Shown: positions 48,441-58,629, numbered from the stretch's first letter. The stretch is 64,000 bases of DNA from an uncultured Flavobacteriaceae bacterium (GCA_937944485.1 CALDYU010000001.1:1-64000); one strand, 5' to 3'. Notes: generated from the letters alone by a model not told the origin. Numbers and translations are program-made.

Positions 48441-49310
48441 ATGAAGCGAAGAAATTTTATTGGCACTTCTGCCGTAGCGTCCGTCGGACTGCTCGCCTGC
48501 AAAACAACAGCAGCAATGCCTACGCAAACAGCTAAATTGAACAATAATTTAAAAGGTAATATTAATCACAGTGTATGTCACTGGTGCTATAGTAATATTC
48601 CTTTAGAAGATTTTTTAAAAAATATTAGCGATTTAGGTATAAGAGCCATTGATTTAATGGGCCCGAAAGAATGGCCATTATTAAAGCAATATGATATTCA
48701 TTGTGCCATGTGTAATGGGGCGGAAATTAGTCTTACTGAAGGATGGAATGACCCCAAGTACCATGAGACTCTCATTAAAAATTATACGGAGATGATTCCT
48801 AAAGTTGCCGAAGCTGGGTATACTAATCTGATTTGCTTTAGTGGTAATCGTCGTGGTATGGATGATGATACTGGCTTAGCGAATTGTGTCATGGGGCTAC
48901 GCCAAATTATGCCACTAGCCGAAAAACATGGCGTTGTTATTCAAATGGAACTTTTTAATCAAATAGATCATGCCGATTATATGTGTGATAGTAGCGCATG
49001 GGGCATTGCTTTGTGCAAAGCGCTGGGTTCTGAAAACTTCAAACTACTTTTTGATATTTATCACATGCAAATTCAAGAAGGTGACCTTATACGATCAATA
49101 CAAAATAATCACACCTATTTTGGTCACTATCATACCGCGGGTAACCCCGGTAGAAATGAAATAAACCAAACGCAAGAAATATATTATCCAGCTGTTATGA
49201 AGGCTATCGTGGCTACTGGCTACAAGGGCTATGTCGCTCAAGAGTTTATCCCTACTTGGGACGATAAACTGGCAGCTTTAAAAGAAGGGATCACTATTTG
49301 TGACGTTTAA
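48441..49310 (+). CDS. Exported TIM-barrel isomerase-like protein (hydroxypyruvate isomerase family)
   Basis: 289 residues from ATG 48441. N-terminus MKRRNFIGTSAVASVGLLACK is a twin-arginine-type signal that also carries a Cys which may be lipidated. The 48267 start of the track reads antisense through DUF3820. The rest is an AP-endonuclease-2/xylose-isomerase-like barrel with metal-ligand motifs QMELFN (Glu), LLFDIYHMQ (Asp/His), FGHYHTAG (His) and the final VAQEF Glu. This fits the Hyi/sugar-isomerase subfamily. An exported form is typical of Bacteroidota sugar-acid or inositol catabolism. The substrate is unknown. Confidence 0.88.
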   Translation: MKRRNFIGTSAVASVGLLACKTTAAMPTQTAKLNNNLKGNINHSVCHWCYSNIPLEDFLKNISDLGIRAIDLMGPKEWPLLKQYDIHCAMCNGAEISLTEGWNDPKYHETLIKNYTEMIPKVAEAGYTNLICFSGNRRGMDDDTGLANCVMGLRQIMPLAEKHGVVIQMELFNQIDHADYMCDSSAWGIALCKALGSENFKLLFDIYHMQIQEGDLIRSIQNNHTYFGHYHTAGNPGRNEINQTQEIYYPAVMKAIVATGYKGYVAQEFIPTWDDKLAALKEGITICDV

Positions 49311-49415
49311 TTAGCATATAAATTCGCAGAATATAGTATCTTTCTTTATTAAAACTTTACATTGAAAGATGGAGTAAAACCAATATTTTTATAAACCACT
49401 TAACATTAGAACATT

Positions 49416-49931
49416 ATGAAAAAAACAATTTATTTAAGCATTATATCACTATGTTTCTCTTCTTTGGTATTTGCACAAGAATTTGAAGTCGGTGATAATG
49501 TAGTATCTGCACATATCGGTATAGGAAGTTCCTTTGGTGTTGGTGGATCTGAAAGCATAGGTCTGTCTTTGAACTACGAACACGGCCTTTGGGATGTTGG
49601 TGATGATGTGGTTAGTCTTGGCGGATATTTAGGGCTTAAAACCTTTAATTTCAATGGGGCTATCGATGGTAAATTGACCTACACCATTATTGGAGCTCGA
49701 GGAGCATACCATTTCAATAGTTTAAATATCGACAATGTAGATATTTATGGAGGGGCTATGATTTCTTTTAACAATGTCTCCTTTTCGGGCCAAGGAAGTA
49801 ATTTTAGTAGTGCCCTAGGAGCGACTATTTTTGCTGGTGCGCGCTATTATTTTTCGGATAATTTAGCAGCATCAGTTGAAGTCGGATACGGAGTTGCTTT
49901 TCTAAACTTAGGGGTTGCTTTAAAACTCTAA
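49416..49931 (+). CDS. Small outer-membrane beta-barrel protein
   Basis: 171 residues. Signal peptide (ends LVFAQ), then glycine-rich alternating strands (VVSAHIGIGSSFGVGG, YTIIGARGAYHF, ASVEVGYGVAFLNLGVALKL) typical of an eight-stranded outer-membrane barrel. The function is not known. It follows the isomerase-like gene by 105 bases; co-transcription is possible. Confidence 0.7.
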   Translation: MKKTIYLSIISLCFSSLVFAQEFEVGDNVVSAHIGIGSSFGVGGSESIGLSLNYEHGLWDVGDDVVSLGGYLGLKTFNFNGAIDGKLTYTIIGARGAYHFNSLNIDNVDIYGGAMISFNNVSFSGQGSNFSSALGATIFAGARYYFSDNLAASVEVGYGVAFLNLGVALKL

Positions 49932-49962
49932 TAGTTAGTACAATAATTCAATAACCATGCTT

Positions 49963-50496
49963 TTATTCTTGTAAGAGTGTGGTTATTTTTTTTTGCCAAC
50001 GCTGTTGTGCTTCACGATCTCTAGAAAAATTGGTTTCATTATCATACTGATTCTGAAAATCATTAAGCGCTTGGTTGTTTTTTCTATATATCGCTTTCAC
50101 TCGTGCTTTGACATTACTATGGGTAAATACGGTGGTATTCAGTTTTTTTCGAAGCTTACGTGCAAATAACTCAGATATATCAAAGTGCAATTGTTCATGA
50201 CTTAAAATTACATCATCGCACAAATCAGGTTGATACCACGATTTATTTGGATAAAAATGAGTTTCTATTTTAAAATCGACTTCAAATTTATTTATGGTAC
50301 TCGACGTTGAAAATCGATAGGTAATTCCGCTTGCGGTAGTTGCCGCAGCTCGCGCGCCCTTGGGTGGCTTCGCTTTAAAATCACTCCAAGATAGGCGTTC
50401 ACCTGCACGCCAAGCAATAACAATGTCATCTTGTATAGGCAAAAAACTAATCAATGCCCATAAACCTAGAAGCAAATTATATTTTACAAATTCCAA
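49963..50496 (-). CDS. DUF922-type predicted zinc-dependent protein
   Basis: 177 residues. An N-terminal hydrophobic segment (LLLGLWALISFLP) is probably a signal. An HEQLHFDI motif (HExxH-like) in the middle, with RAGERLSWSDFKAKPP ahead of it, matches DUF922, a family of putative secreted metallopeptidases. The start codon appears to be TTG at 50496, inside the end of the OsmC gene (13-base overlap). No ATG gives a complete signal. Last gene of the guaA-LysM-OsmC transcript. Confidence 0.75.
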   Translation of the reverse strand: MEFVKYNLLLGLWALISFLPIQDDIVIAWRAGERLSWSDFKAKPPKGARAAATTASGITYRFSTSSTINKFEVDFKIETHFYPNKSWYQPDLCDDVILSHEQLHFDISELFARKLRKKLNTTVFTHSNVKARVKAIYRKNNQALNDFQNQYDNETNFSRDREAQQRWQKKITTLLQE

Positions 50497-50891
50497 TGAA
50501 ATCTAATTTCTTTTTCGATATCGGGGTGTAAACTGTAATGTACAGGACAAGTATTAGCGGTATGTACTAAAACTTTACGATGCTTTTCAGAAAAGCTACT
50601 CGGTAAATGTAAATCAACTTCCAATTTAGAAATTCGTCGTGGATTAGAAGCCATGTGTTTGGTTACCTCAGCAAAAGCATTACGCAAATCTATTTTCAAC
50701 CCTTGAGCTTTAATACCCATCACTGTTAAAATACAACTTGCTAGGCCAGTTGCTACAGTGTCAGTAGGCGAAAAAGCTTGCCCTAAACCATTATTGTCAA
50801 TTGGAGCATCAGTAATAAATGTACTTCCTGAACGCAAATGCTCACATGAGGTTCTTAACTCTCCTGTATAAGTTACTTTAGACGTTATCAC
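50484..50891 (-). CDS. OsmC-family peroxiredoxin-like protein
   Basis: 135 residues. Both redox cysteines of the OsmC/Ohr fold are present (ASCILTVMG and NTCPVHYSL). Family function is reduction of organic hydroperoxides or of related small oxidants, in the cytoplasm. The start codon is GTG (50891), supported by the MITSKVTYTGELRT N-terminus. Its first base is the last base of the upstream gene's TAG stop, so translation is probably coupled. Confidence 0.88.
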   Translation of the reverse strand: MITSKVTYTGELRTSCEHLRSGSTFITDAPIDNNGLGQAFSPTDTVATGLASCILTVMGIKAQGLKIDLRNAFAEVTKHMASNPRRISKLEVDLHLPSSFSEKHRKVLVHTANTCPVHYSLHPDIEKEIRFHWNL

Positions 50892-53083
50892 TATTCTTCA
50901 ATTTCTTTAATCCTCATTTTATCAAAAGACATAAGATAAGAAGATTGGTTAAAATACCCCGAACTGTACTTCTTTTCGTAGTCAAATTTACTACCCGTAT
51001 AGCTTGTTTCACCAATTGAATTAGAGACTTCCATCAAATTATTTTTATACGCTAATTTCAATAATAGATCAAAGGTAAGATCAAACCCCCTTGTTGCGTA
51101 ACGATCGGGCTTGTTACCAAAACGTTTTCGGTAACGGTTCACAAAAGCTCCTGAAGTCACTTCACGATAAACCGATGGGTAGGTAAAATTTAAATTAGAT
51201 AAATGCGAACTAGAGATTACATCATTTTCGAAAGCCCTGTTATTCGTTGTGAACATTTTTACAAATACTTTTTTATCACTAAGCTCTATATCTAAAGGAG
51301 TATTATGAAACGCGTTTAAAATAGACGTTATACTGGCTGCCAATCTGTAATTATCGGTTTCTACAATGACCCAATTTTGCACATCTTCAACCAAATTTTC
51401 AGCTACCTTTTCTCTGTCGACTCCGATATTTTTTTCTTCTTCAATAACGTCTACTATTTTAGCATCAGGAAACCTAGAGATTATAGAATCTCTTAAAACT
51501 TCATTGGCCTTGTCCGCAATGACTATTATATTTTCATCAGTTCTTTTTTGCTCTATATGATTTAATATTTTTTCTTGAAGTACCTTTTTTGGCGAAAATG
51601 AAGAAAACACATTACTGAAACGCAACTCTTCTTGAGGCCGCATAGGTAATATTACGGGCACCTCATGAGCCAAAGCATTAGCAGCTACCAGCTTTATTGA
51701 AGGTGCATCTAAGGGCCCAATAATAGCGCTATACTTTGAAATGTCTTGACTAACTAATGCTGTTTTTGTTTTAAGTGCGCTATATGCATTATCAAGAGTC
51801 TTGATGTCAACCGAAACGCCCAATTCGGCAATAGAATCAGCAGCGATTAATGCCCCTGAATATAAGCCTAAAATCACTTGAAGACTTCTTGTTTTACGAA
51901 TTTTAGATTGCATGTTACTAGCATCATCTAGATTTAACCTATCTAAACGAAAAGGCAACATAAATAATAGTCGAGGTCTATTACTGGTTTGAATGCTATC
52001 TATTAAGTTAAACTTATCTAATATCAAAGTATTACGAATTTCAAAGTCGCCCTCTTGCTCTTTAGGCAATTTCAAAATCATACCTGCTTTTACTCCATCG
52101 CTCAAAGCAGGGTTCAATTGTACCAATTCTTTCCAAGTCATTCCGAATTTACGAGTGAGACGAAATTCGTTCTGCTTTGGTTTTACTTCATAAAAAATAA
52201 AATTATCAGTAGTTACCGCACCTAAATCTACTTTTTTTATCGGCAATCTGATAATCATACCTTCCTTCAAACCACCCTTTTCTTTAATCTCAGGATTGAG
52301 GTCCATGATCTCTTTAGCCGTCACATTAAATTCTTGAGTAACTCTAAAAATTCCAATTCCTTTCGGAACAGTATACGATCGATACAATTGTGTTTTCTGA
52401 CCTTCAACGGCATTACCACCTATCTTAGGAAGTTTTAGCTGATAACCTTCTGCTAAATAACTAGATTCTTTGGGCAAATCAGGGTTTAGCACTAACATAC
52501 TATCGATTGTAATACTGTACCTATGCGCTATACTCCAGCGTGTTTCTTTAGGAGCAACAGTATAGGTCTCAAAATTATTTTCATCAATTGCCACATTATT
52601 CTCAGGCTTTACGCTTTTATATTTTGGAATGCGAAGCACCATTTTCTTTTTCAACTGCATCGAATATAAAGCTCGGTTGTAACGCTTTATATCTTCTTCA
52701 GAAATTTTATACCGTTTAGCAATGCCATATAATGTTTCACGCTTTCGCACTTTATGCGAAGTGAAGCCAATAGGTTCCTCTTGGTCCTCTTTATTTACTT
52801 GCGTATTCGAGGTGCCCTTAGTTTCAGAAACACTTGGGGTACTTTGGCTCACGGTGCCGCTCACAGGGATAACTAATATGGTATTCGGTTTTAATTTTTG
52901 ACCAGCTTTGATCTCTTTATTATAAGCCAATATATTTTTAGGCGTTACCTTGTATTGCTTTGCAATTTGTTCTAAGGACTCTCCTTTTTTAACGGCATGC
53001 GTGGTAAACTTTTGAGCAGTTGCTTTGCATCCTACAAAAACAAATAATAGAAGAATTAGTATCTTTTTATAAACTTGATTCAT
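50891..53083 (-). CDS. LysM / periplasmic-binding-fold lipoprotein
   Basis: 730 residues from ATG 53083 (MNQVYKKILILLLFVFVGC, lipobox Cys). The track's 53107 start adds eight residues. Five LysM-type modules of about 45-50 residues lie between residues 25 and 365 (for example YTVAPKETRWSIAHRY, ending LKLP). The first two are canonical and the later ones more diverged. The C-terminal half (about 370-720) has a type-1 periplasmic-binding-protein fold (RPRLLFMLPFRL, YSAIIGPLDAPSIKLVA). The combination of peptidoglycan-binding LysM and PBP1 fold is typical of a flavobacterial lipoprotein family; a role in regulating cell-wall synthesis (compare LpoA) is inference. It is 67 bases downstream of guaA. 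Confidence 0.85.
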   Translation of the reverse strand: MNQVYKKILILLLFVFVGCKATAQKFTTHAVKKGESLEQIAKQYKVTPKNILAYNKEIKAGQKLKPNTILVIPVSGTVSQSTPSVSETKGTSNTQVNKEDQEEPIGFTSHKVRKRETLYGIAKRYKISEEDIKRYNRALYSMQLKKKMVLRIPKYKSVKPENNVAIDENNFETYTVAPKETRWSIAHRYSITIDSMLVLNPDLPKESSYLAEGYQLKLPKIGGNAVEGQKTQLYRSYTVPKGIGIFRVTQEFNVTAKEIMDLNPEIKEKGGLKEGMIIRLPIKKVDLGAVTTDNFIFYEVKPKQNEFRLTRKFGMTWKELVQLNPALSDGVKAGMILKLPKEQEGDFEIRNTLILDKFNLIDSIQTSNRPRLLFMLPFRLDRLNLDDASNMQSKIRKTRSLQVILGLYSGALIAADSIAELGVSVDIKTLDNAYSALKTKTALVSQDISKYSAIIGPLDAPSIKLVAANALAHEVPVILPMRPQEELRFSNVFSSFSPKKVLQEKILNHIEQKRTDENIIVIADKANEVLRDSIISRFPDAKIVDVIEEEKNIGVDREKVAENLVEDVQNWVIVETDNYRLAASITSILNAFHNTPLDIELSDKKVFVKMFTTNNRAFENDVISSSHLSNLNFTYPSVYREVTSGAFVNRYRKRFGNKPDRYATRGFDLTFDLLLKLAYKNNLMEVSNSIGETSYTGSKFDYEKKYSSGYFNQSSYLMSFDKMRIKEIEE

Positions 53084-53150
53084 ATACTGTATTGGTTTAG
53101 GGGTCAAAGGTCAACTGTAATATTGATATTCATTGCTCATAACTTCAATA

Positions 53151-54683
53151 TCACTCCCACTCTATCGTTGCTGGGGGTTTTGAGCTTATATCATATACGA
53201 CACGATTCACTCCAGGGACTTTATTAATGATATCATTTGATGTTTTCTGCAAAAACTCATACGGTAAATTTACCCAATCAGCTGTCATACCATCAGTACT
53301 TTCAACCGCTCGTAAAGCTACACATTTTTCGTAAGTACGCTCATCACCCATTACTCCTACACTATTGACAGGCAATAACATAGCACCGGCTTGCCATACT
53401 TTATCATACAAACCCCAGTCACGGAGTCCGTTAATAAATATATGATCAACATCTTGTAAAATAGCTACTTTTTCTCGCGTAATATCACCCAAAATTCGAA
53501 TTGCTAAGCCAGGACCTGGAAAAGGATGCCTTCCCAATAATTCATGATCCAATCCCATGCTAGCTCCTACTCTTCGCACTTCGTCTTTAAATAGCATTTT
53601 CAAGGGTTCTACCACTTTCAATTTCATATAATCTGGCAATCCACCAACATTATGATGGCTCTTTATTGTTGCGGAAGGACCGCCCGTCGCCGAAACTGAC
53701 TCAATCACATCAGGATAAATCGTACCCTGTGCTAACCAATTTGCTCCCTCCACCAGTTTCGATTCATCATCAAATACCTCAACAAAAACACGACCGATGA
53801 TTTTTCTTTTCTTCTCTGGATCGCTCTCTCCAGCCAATTCATCCAAAAAGCGTGCCGAAGCATCTACACCCTTGACATTAAGACCCATACCTTCATACTG
53901 TTTCAGTACACCGTCAAACTCATTTTTACGAAGCAAACCGTTATTTACAAATATGCAATGTAGGTTTGAACCAATTGCTTTATGAAGCAATACGGCAGCT
54001 ACCGAAGAATCTACACCACCTGATAAGCCTAAGATTACTTTTTCATCACCGAGCTTCTCTTTGAGATCAGAAACTGTGGTTTCTACGAAAGCATCAGGGG
54101 TCCAAGTTTGTTCGATTCCTGCAATATGAACTAAGAAATTCTCTAACAATTGCTTTCCATCTGTAGAATGATATACTTCAGGATGGAATTGTATGCCGTA
54201 GGTTTCCTCTCCTTCGAACTTAAAAGCGGCATTTTCTACATCATGTGTACTTGCTAAAAGCACTGCGTTTTCAGGAAGTTGTTTAATGGTATCGGCATGG
54301 CTCATCCAAACTTGGCTTCCATTGTTAACACTAGCTAAAAATGGGTTTCCTGTTTGAACATGGGCAAGATTTGCGCGACCGTATTCACGCGTATTCGACT
54401 TCTCAACTTTACCGCCATTAAAATGTGCTAAATACTGCGCTCCGTAACAAACACCTAATAAAGGCTTCTTACCTCTAATTGCTGACAAATCAGGATGTGG
54501 AGCGTCATCGGCTCTCACCGAATACGGTGAACCTGAAAGTATCACAGCCTTGTATTCAGAAAGGTCTTTCGGAGGCTTATTAAAAGGTTTTATTTCAGAG
54601 AAAATATTCAACTCTCGAACACGTCTACCAATGAGTTGGGTATACTGTGAACCGAAGTCTAGAATCAGGACTTTGTTTTGCAT
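53151..54683 (-). CDS. guaA: GMP synthase (glutamine-hydrolysing)
   Basis: Converts XMP to GMP with ATP and glutamine. 510 residues from ATG 54683 ([21 protein letters not shown]); the track's 54689 start is a TTG two codons earlier. Class I glutaminase domain with nucleophile in GVCYGAQY and [10 protein letters not shown]-loop [10 protein letters not shown]-terminal dimerisation domain ending [10 protein letters not shown]. First gene of an operon with the LysM protein, OsmC and DUF922. Confidence 0.97.
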   Translation of the reverse strand: MQNKVLILDFGSQYTQLIGRRVRELNIFSEIKPFNKPPKDLSEYKAVILSGSPYSVRADDAPHPDLSAIRGKKPLLGVCYGAQYLAHFNGGKVEKSNTREYGRANLAHVQTGNPFLASVNNGSQVWMSHADTIKQLPENAVLLASTHDVENAAFKFEGEETYGIQFHPEVYHSTDGKQLLENFLVHIAGIEQTWTPDAFVETTVSDLKEKLGDEKVILGLSGGVDSSVAAVLLHKAIGSNLHCIFVNNGLLRKNEFDGVLKQYEGMGLNVKGVDASARFLDELAGESDPEKKRKIIGRVFVEVFDDESKLVEGANWLAQGTIYPDVIESVSATGGPSATIKSHHNVGGLPDYMKLKVVEPLKMLFKDEVRRVGASMGLDHELLGRHPFPGPGLAIRILGDITREKVAILQDVDHIFINGLRDWGLYDKVWQAGAMLLPVNSVGVMGDERTYEKCVALRAVESTDGMTADWVNLPYEFLQKTSNDIINKVPGVNRVVYDISSKPPATIEWE

Positions 54684-55269
54684 GGGCAAAAATAGGAAAA
54701 TCGAAAATTTGAAGAAGTGTTCTTTCTAGATATTTGTAATAGGTTTTTAACAAACTTATATTCTCAAAAAAGTCAACTTCGTTTCACTATAAAAAAGAAA
54801 AGCTCGGGAACCACCCCGAGCTATTTTTGTTGAATCGATGTTAGTCATCGAAATCAACCAACCAAACAAACTAATCTAAACCTATTATTATGCCTCTTTA
54901 GACGCTTAACTTTCACAAAACTTTCATTTTAATACGTTAAATTTTGTTAAAACGAAATCTTTTTATTTACTCAAAAAAATGAGTATAGAATAAGTCTATT
55001 TGAAATAAATAGACACCTTGTATCTGCCGTATTTCTTCTATCAAGACATTATCTTATCCATTCTAGACCGTAAAACGAAAAAACAATTACGATTGTAGGT
55101 CTACACTCACATTTATCGTTTTGTTAACAACGCCATATAAAAAATAGTTCTTTCTTGCAGTCAAATCAAACCAACCAACGAATTGAGTATTGCTGGAAAA
55201 CTGCACGTAAAAAACCAAACCATTTGCCACTAATTCAACTCGATATTTAAAAATTTTAGTTGGTAGTTC
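54684..55269. other. Intergenic region guaA / TonB receptor (586 bp)
   Basis: The longest gene-free stretch. It holds the guaA promoter (minus), the TonB-receptor promoter (plus) and an orphan strong hairpin at 54801-54822 that ends no annotated gene (see next entry). The remainder is very AT-rich with runs such as AAATTTTGTTAAAA. The 62-codon minus-strand frame at 55087-55275 has only a TTG start and no family resemblance, and I do not call it. Confidence 0.55.
54801..54890 (-). ncRNA. Candidate small RNA / recurrent hairpin element, copy 1
   Basis: Contains AGCTCGGG-AACCAC-CCCGAGCT (54801-54822), identical over all 22 bases including the loop to copy 2 at 58683-58704. To its right is a similar tail (CATCGAAATCAACC...CTAAACCTATTATT). 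On the minus strand the order is tail then hairpin then TTTTCTTTTTT, the layout of a small transcript with its own terminator. Neither neighbouring gene needs a terminator here. Alternatively it is just a mobile or conserved terminator motif. Confidence 0.35.
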
Positions 55270-57735
55270 TTGCAAATTTTACGAACCAAAACCCGAACCA
55301 GTTTGACAAACAAAATCTATTGCATATCAATTTTTCTAGCCCTTTTTTTTCAAGGATTTGCAAAAAACAACACCAACCCTCTGGTCAATTCAAAACTACT
55401 TTATCAATCTTCCGATTATACCATCAGTGGTTATATTACAGAAACTGGCAGTGGAGAAAACCTTTTAGGCGTTTCCGTTTATGTTCCTGAGTTGAAGCTA
55501 GGAACGACTTCGAATGACTACGGATTCTTTTCATTAACCCTTCCCGAAGGAAGCCATGAGGTTTATATTTCGTACATCGGATATGGCACGGAGATTAAAA
55601 AATTAGAACTAAGCAAAGACACCGTATGGACTGTTGAATTGACCACTTCCACAGAATCATTAGAAGAAGTTATAGTCACAGCAGATGAAAAAGTCAAGGA
55701 GAGTAAAGTAACACAAATGAGTACCGTGAAGATTAATCCATCGGTTATTCAAGATGTGCCTGCACTTTTAGGAGAAAAAGATGTTTTAAAGACGCTGCAA
55801 CTACTTCCTGGTATTCAGGCGGGGTCTGAAGGTAGTTCGGGTTTCTTCGTTCGTGGGGGTACTCCTGATCAAAACCTTATCGTTCTAGATGATGCTGTAG
55901 TTTATAATTCCAATCATCTCTTCGGATTCTTTTCTGTTTTTAACGGTGATGCCATAAAATCGGTTGAAGCTTTCAAAGGTGGTTTCCCTGCCCGTTTTGG
56001 CGGGAGGTTATCTTCAGTAATCAAAATCGATATGAAAGATGGTAACAAAGAAAAGATTGCCGGAAAGTTCAATATCGGCCTAATTTCCTCTTCAGTGTTA
56101 CTGGAAGGTCCAATTAACAAGGGGAAAACATCTTTCATAGTTAGTGGACGGCGTACCTATGCTGATATTTTGGCACGTCCATTTATTAAAGCAGAAACTG
56201 ACGGTGAGGGAGCCGGCGGGTACTATTTTGCAGATCTCAATTTTAAAATCCATCATATTTTTAGCCCCAAAGACAAAATCTATTGGAGTAATTATTATGG
56301 AAGAGATAAATTCTATGGGGAAACAAATGAGCAAAATTATGAAGATAAAGTTCGCCTCGGCTGGGGAAATATTACCTCAACCCTACGTTGGAATCATCAA
56401 TACAATAACAAACTTTTCTCAAACACCTCACTTATTTTTAGCAACTATGAATTTAAGGTGACAGGTGATTTTAAAGAGACGTTTCAAGATGGTGAAGTTG
56501 AAGAATCATTCTTTAGAACCAGTTCAGGAATAAATGATTATACATTGAAAACCGATTTTGATTATTTTCCTAATAGTAAACACAGCATTAAGTTTGGCGC
56601 ATTGGCCACCAATCACAAATTTAAGCCACAACGCATTTTAATCAAAGACGATTTCGCCGGCAATGTTGATGCCACCCAAGAGCTCAACTCTTTTGAAGGA
56701 GCTGTATATTTGGAAGATGATTGGAAACTTACGGATAAATTGCGAGTATCCCCTGGGTTTAGATTGAGCTATTTTAAACAAGCTGTCAAACAATATATAA
56801 ATCCAGAACCACGCCTGGCACTTGCCTATAATTATAAGCCAGATTTAGCCTTTAAGGCCTCCTATACTCGAATGAATCAGTACATTCATTTGTTATCTAG
56901 TTCGGGCATCGGGCTCCCCACGGATTTATGGGTTTCTTCTACAGACAGAGTAAAACCGCAGACCTCACAACAGTTCGCTATTGGAGTAGCTAAAGATTTT
57001 TTTGATAAGGATTACTCGATTACCGTGGAAGGGTATTACAAAACTATGGATGATGTCATAGCTTATAAGGAGGGAGCCTCTTTTTTAGCTATTGAAGATT
57101 TAGAAGATGGTAAGACCACTAATTGGGAAGATAATATTACATCAGGACAAGGATGGGCCTACGGCGGAGAAATTCTGTTAAGAAAACAAACCGGTAAACT
57201 TACCGGATGGCTGGGCTATACCATTGCTTGGTCTGAACGGCAATTTGATGAATTGAATTTAGGAAAGAAATTCTTTGATCGTTATGACCGGCGACACGAC
57301 ATTTCATTAGTGAGTATATACAAGCCACATGACCGTATCACACTTTCCGCAACTTGGGTATTTGCTACCGGCAACAATTATACTTTGCCAAATTTGCAAC
57401 GTTTAGATACTCCTGACGGGTTTCCAATTCAAAATTCCAGCAATTTCTTTGATGGTGCTACCCAACAGTTTTCTACGCAACGAAATAACTTTAGAGGCGA
57501 ATCAAGCCATCGTTTAGACTTAGGGGTACAGTTTCATAAAAAACTAAAAAAAGGGCGCGAACGTACTTGGGGCTTTTCTTTATATAACAGTTATGCTCGG
57601 CAAAATCCGTTTATCTATACTACAGGAGAATCTCGTTATGATTTTGACGACCCGAATGCCACAGTAGAAAACGAACTCACTAGAACCTCTGTACTGATGT
57701 TGATTCCGTCATTTAACTACACTTATAAATTTTAA
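55270..57735 (+). CDS. TonB-dependent outer-membrane receptor
   Basis: 821 residues as read from TTG 55270. Signal-like hydrophobic segment (CISIFLALFFQGFAK), carboxypeptidase-regulatory-like domain (about 50-135, ISGYITETGSGENLLGVSVYV), plug domain (about 165-275, LKTLQLLPGIQAGSEGSSGF, FVRGGTPDQNLIVLDDAVVYN) and a beta-barrel to the terminal Phe. It imports a ligand across the outer membrane with TonB energy. No ATG is available: the frame closes at TAG 55264-55266, so translation starts at TTG 55270 or TTG 55303. It is followed after 3 bases by a DUF4249 lipoprotein, a standard partner. There is no SusD, so it is not a classical polysaccharide locus. Ligand unknown. Confidence 0.92.
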   Translation: MQILRTKTRTSLTNKIYCISIFLALFFQGFAKNNTNPLVNSKLLYQSSDYTISGYITETGSGENLLGVSVYVPELKLGTTSNDYGFFSLTLPEGSHEVYISYIGYGTEIKKLELSKDTVWTVELTTSTESLEEVIVTADEKVKESKVTQMSTVKINPSVIQDVPALLGEKDVLKTLQLLPGIQAGSEGSSGFFVRGGTPDQNLIVLDDAVVYNSNHLFGFFSVFNGDAIKSVEAFKGGFPARFGGRLSSVIKIDMKDGNKEKIAGKFNIGLISSSVLLEGPINKGKTSFIVSGRRTYADILARPFIKAETDGEGAGGYYFADLNFKIHHIFSPKDKIYWSNYYGRDKFYGETNEQNYEDKVRLGWGNITSTLRWNHQYNNKLFSNTSLIFSNYEFKVTGDFKETFQDGEVEESFFRTSSGINDYTLKTDFDYFPNSKHSIKFGALATNHKFKPQRILIKDDFAGNVDATQELNSFEGAVYLEDDWKLTDKLRVSPGFRLSYFKQAVKQYINPEPRLALAYNYKPDLAFKASYTRMNQYIHLLSSSGIGLPTDLWVSSTDRVKPQTSQQFAIGVAKDFFDKDYSITVEGYYKTMDDVIAYKEGASFLAIEDLEDGKTTNWEDNITSGQGWAYGGEILLRKQTGKLTGWLGYTIAWSERQFDELNLGKKFFDRYDRRHDISLVSIYKPHDRITLSATWVFATGNNYTLPNLQRLDTPDGFPIQNSSNFFDGATQQFSTQRNNFRGESSHRLDLGVQFHKKLKKGRERTWGFSLYNSYARQNPFIYTTGESRYDFDDPNATVENELTRTSVLMLIPSFNYTYKF

Positions 57736-57738
57736 GCT

Positions 57739-58629
57739 ATGAAAAAGTATATCCTATTTTTTATTGCAACCTTAACGCTATGCGCTGCCTGCCAAAAAGT
57801 TGTAGATGCAGATGAATTACTAGATACAGAGGCCAAGGTATTTATAAGGGGATATATATCTCCTCAAGATACTGTTCTTCGCGTTCATGTATCAAAGGCA
57901 CTTCCCGCTTTTGGCACCCCTTTGAGCGTCCGAGACCAAGAAGCCAACCAAGAGAAATTCTTAATCAAAGATGCACAGGTTACTATTTCAGATGAAGCTG
58001 GCAATAGTTCTAATTTATCATATTCTGAAGAAGATAGAACCTACTTGGCAGATGCTAGTACTTTGGCCATTGTAGCGAATCAAGATTATTTTTTAAGAGT
58101 ACTCGTGGATGGACAGGAATACAATTCTTTCTGTACTATTCCGACTAAGGTTCCCGAAATAAATGAACGAATTAATCTAAGGGATGATAATTTTGGCGGA
58201 CGGGAGGTTGATATCAATCTTTCTTTTGAAGATATTCTAGGTGAACAAAATTTTTATGTTTTAGGCGGTTTGGTCACCACAACTGTTCAATTTGAAGGTG
58301 AAGAACCGTCAACCTTCTCTTTCTCCCTATTTTTTGATACAGATGAATTTTTACGAGACAATCTAGTCGATGGAAATACATTGAGCGGTAATACACTGGA
58401 ATACATCGGGAATGACACGGAAGTTATAGCAACTACAATCACTCTTCAATTGGCAAATGTTGAAGAAACCTTATTTCAAAACTTGAAAACAGCCTCTACC
58501 AATAGTGATGTCGATGGTAATCCCTTTGTGGAATATGCCATTGCTCCAAATAATATTCAAGAAGAAGGTGCGGTTGGCGTATTTGCTGGGTACAACCTTA
58601 CAGAAAAAGAAATTGAATTAATGTTGTAA
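57739..58629 (+). CDS. DUF4249 surface lipoprotein
   Basis: 296 residues. Lipoprotein signal with lipobox CAAC (Cys18), then an Ig-like N-terminal domain (FIRGYISPQDTVLRVHVSKALP) and a beta-rich remainder, the DUF4249 pattern. In Bacteroidota this family occurs almost always directly after a TonB receptor, as here (3-base gap). It presumably serves as the outer-surface partner of the transporter. The substrate is unknown. Confidence 0.87.
   Translation: MKKYILFFIATLTLCAACQKVVDADELLDTEAKVFIRGYISPQDTVLRVHVSKALPAFGTPLSVRDQEANQEKFLIKDAQVTISDEAGNSSNLSYSEEDRTYLADASTLAIVANQDYFLRVLVDGQEYNSFCTIPTKVPEINERINLRDDNFGGREVDINLSFEDILGEQNFYVLGGLVTTTVQFEGEEPSTFSFSLFFDTDEFLRDNLVDGNTLSGNTLEYIGNDTEVIATTITLQLANVEETLFQNLKTASTNSDVDGNPFVEYAIAPNNIQEEGAVGVFAGYNLTEKEIELML

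Noticed and set aside
55087-55275. 62-codon minus-strand ORF upstream of the TonB receptor
   Set aside because: Start is TTG, no family resemblance, and it overlaps the receptor start. I kept only the hairpin element nearby as a candidate.
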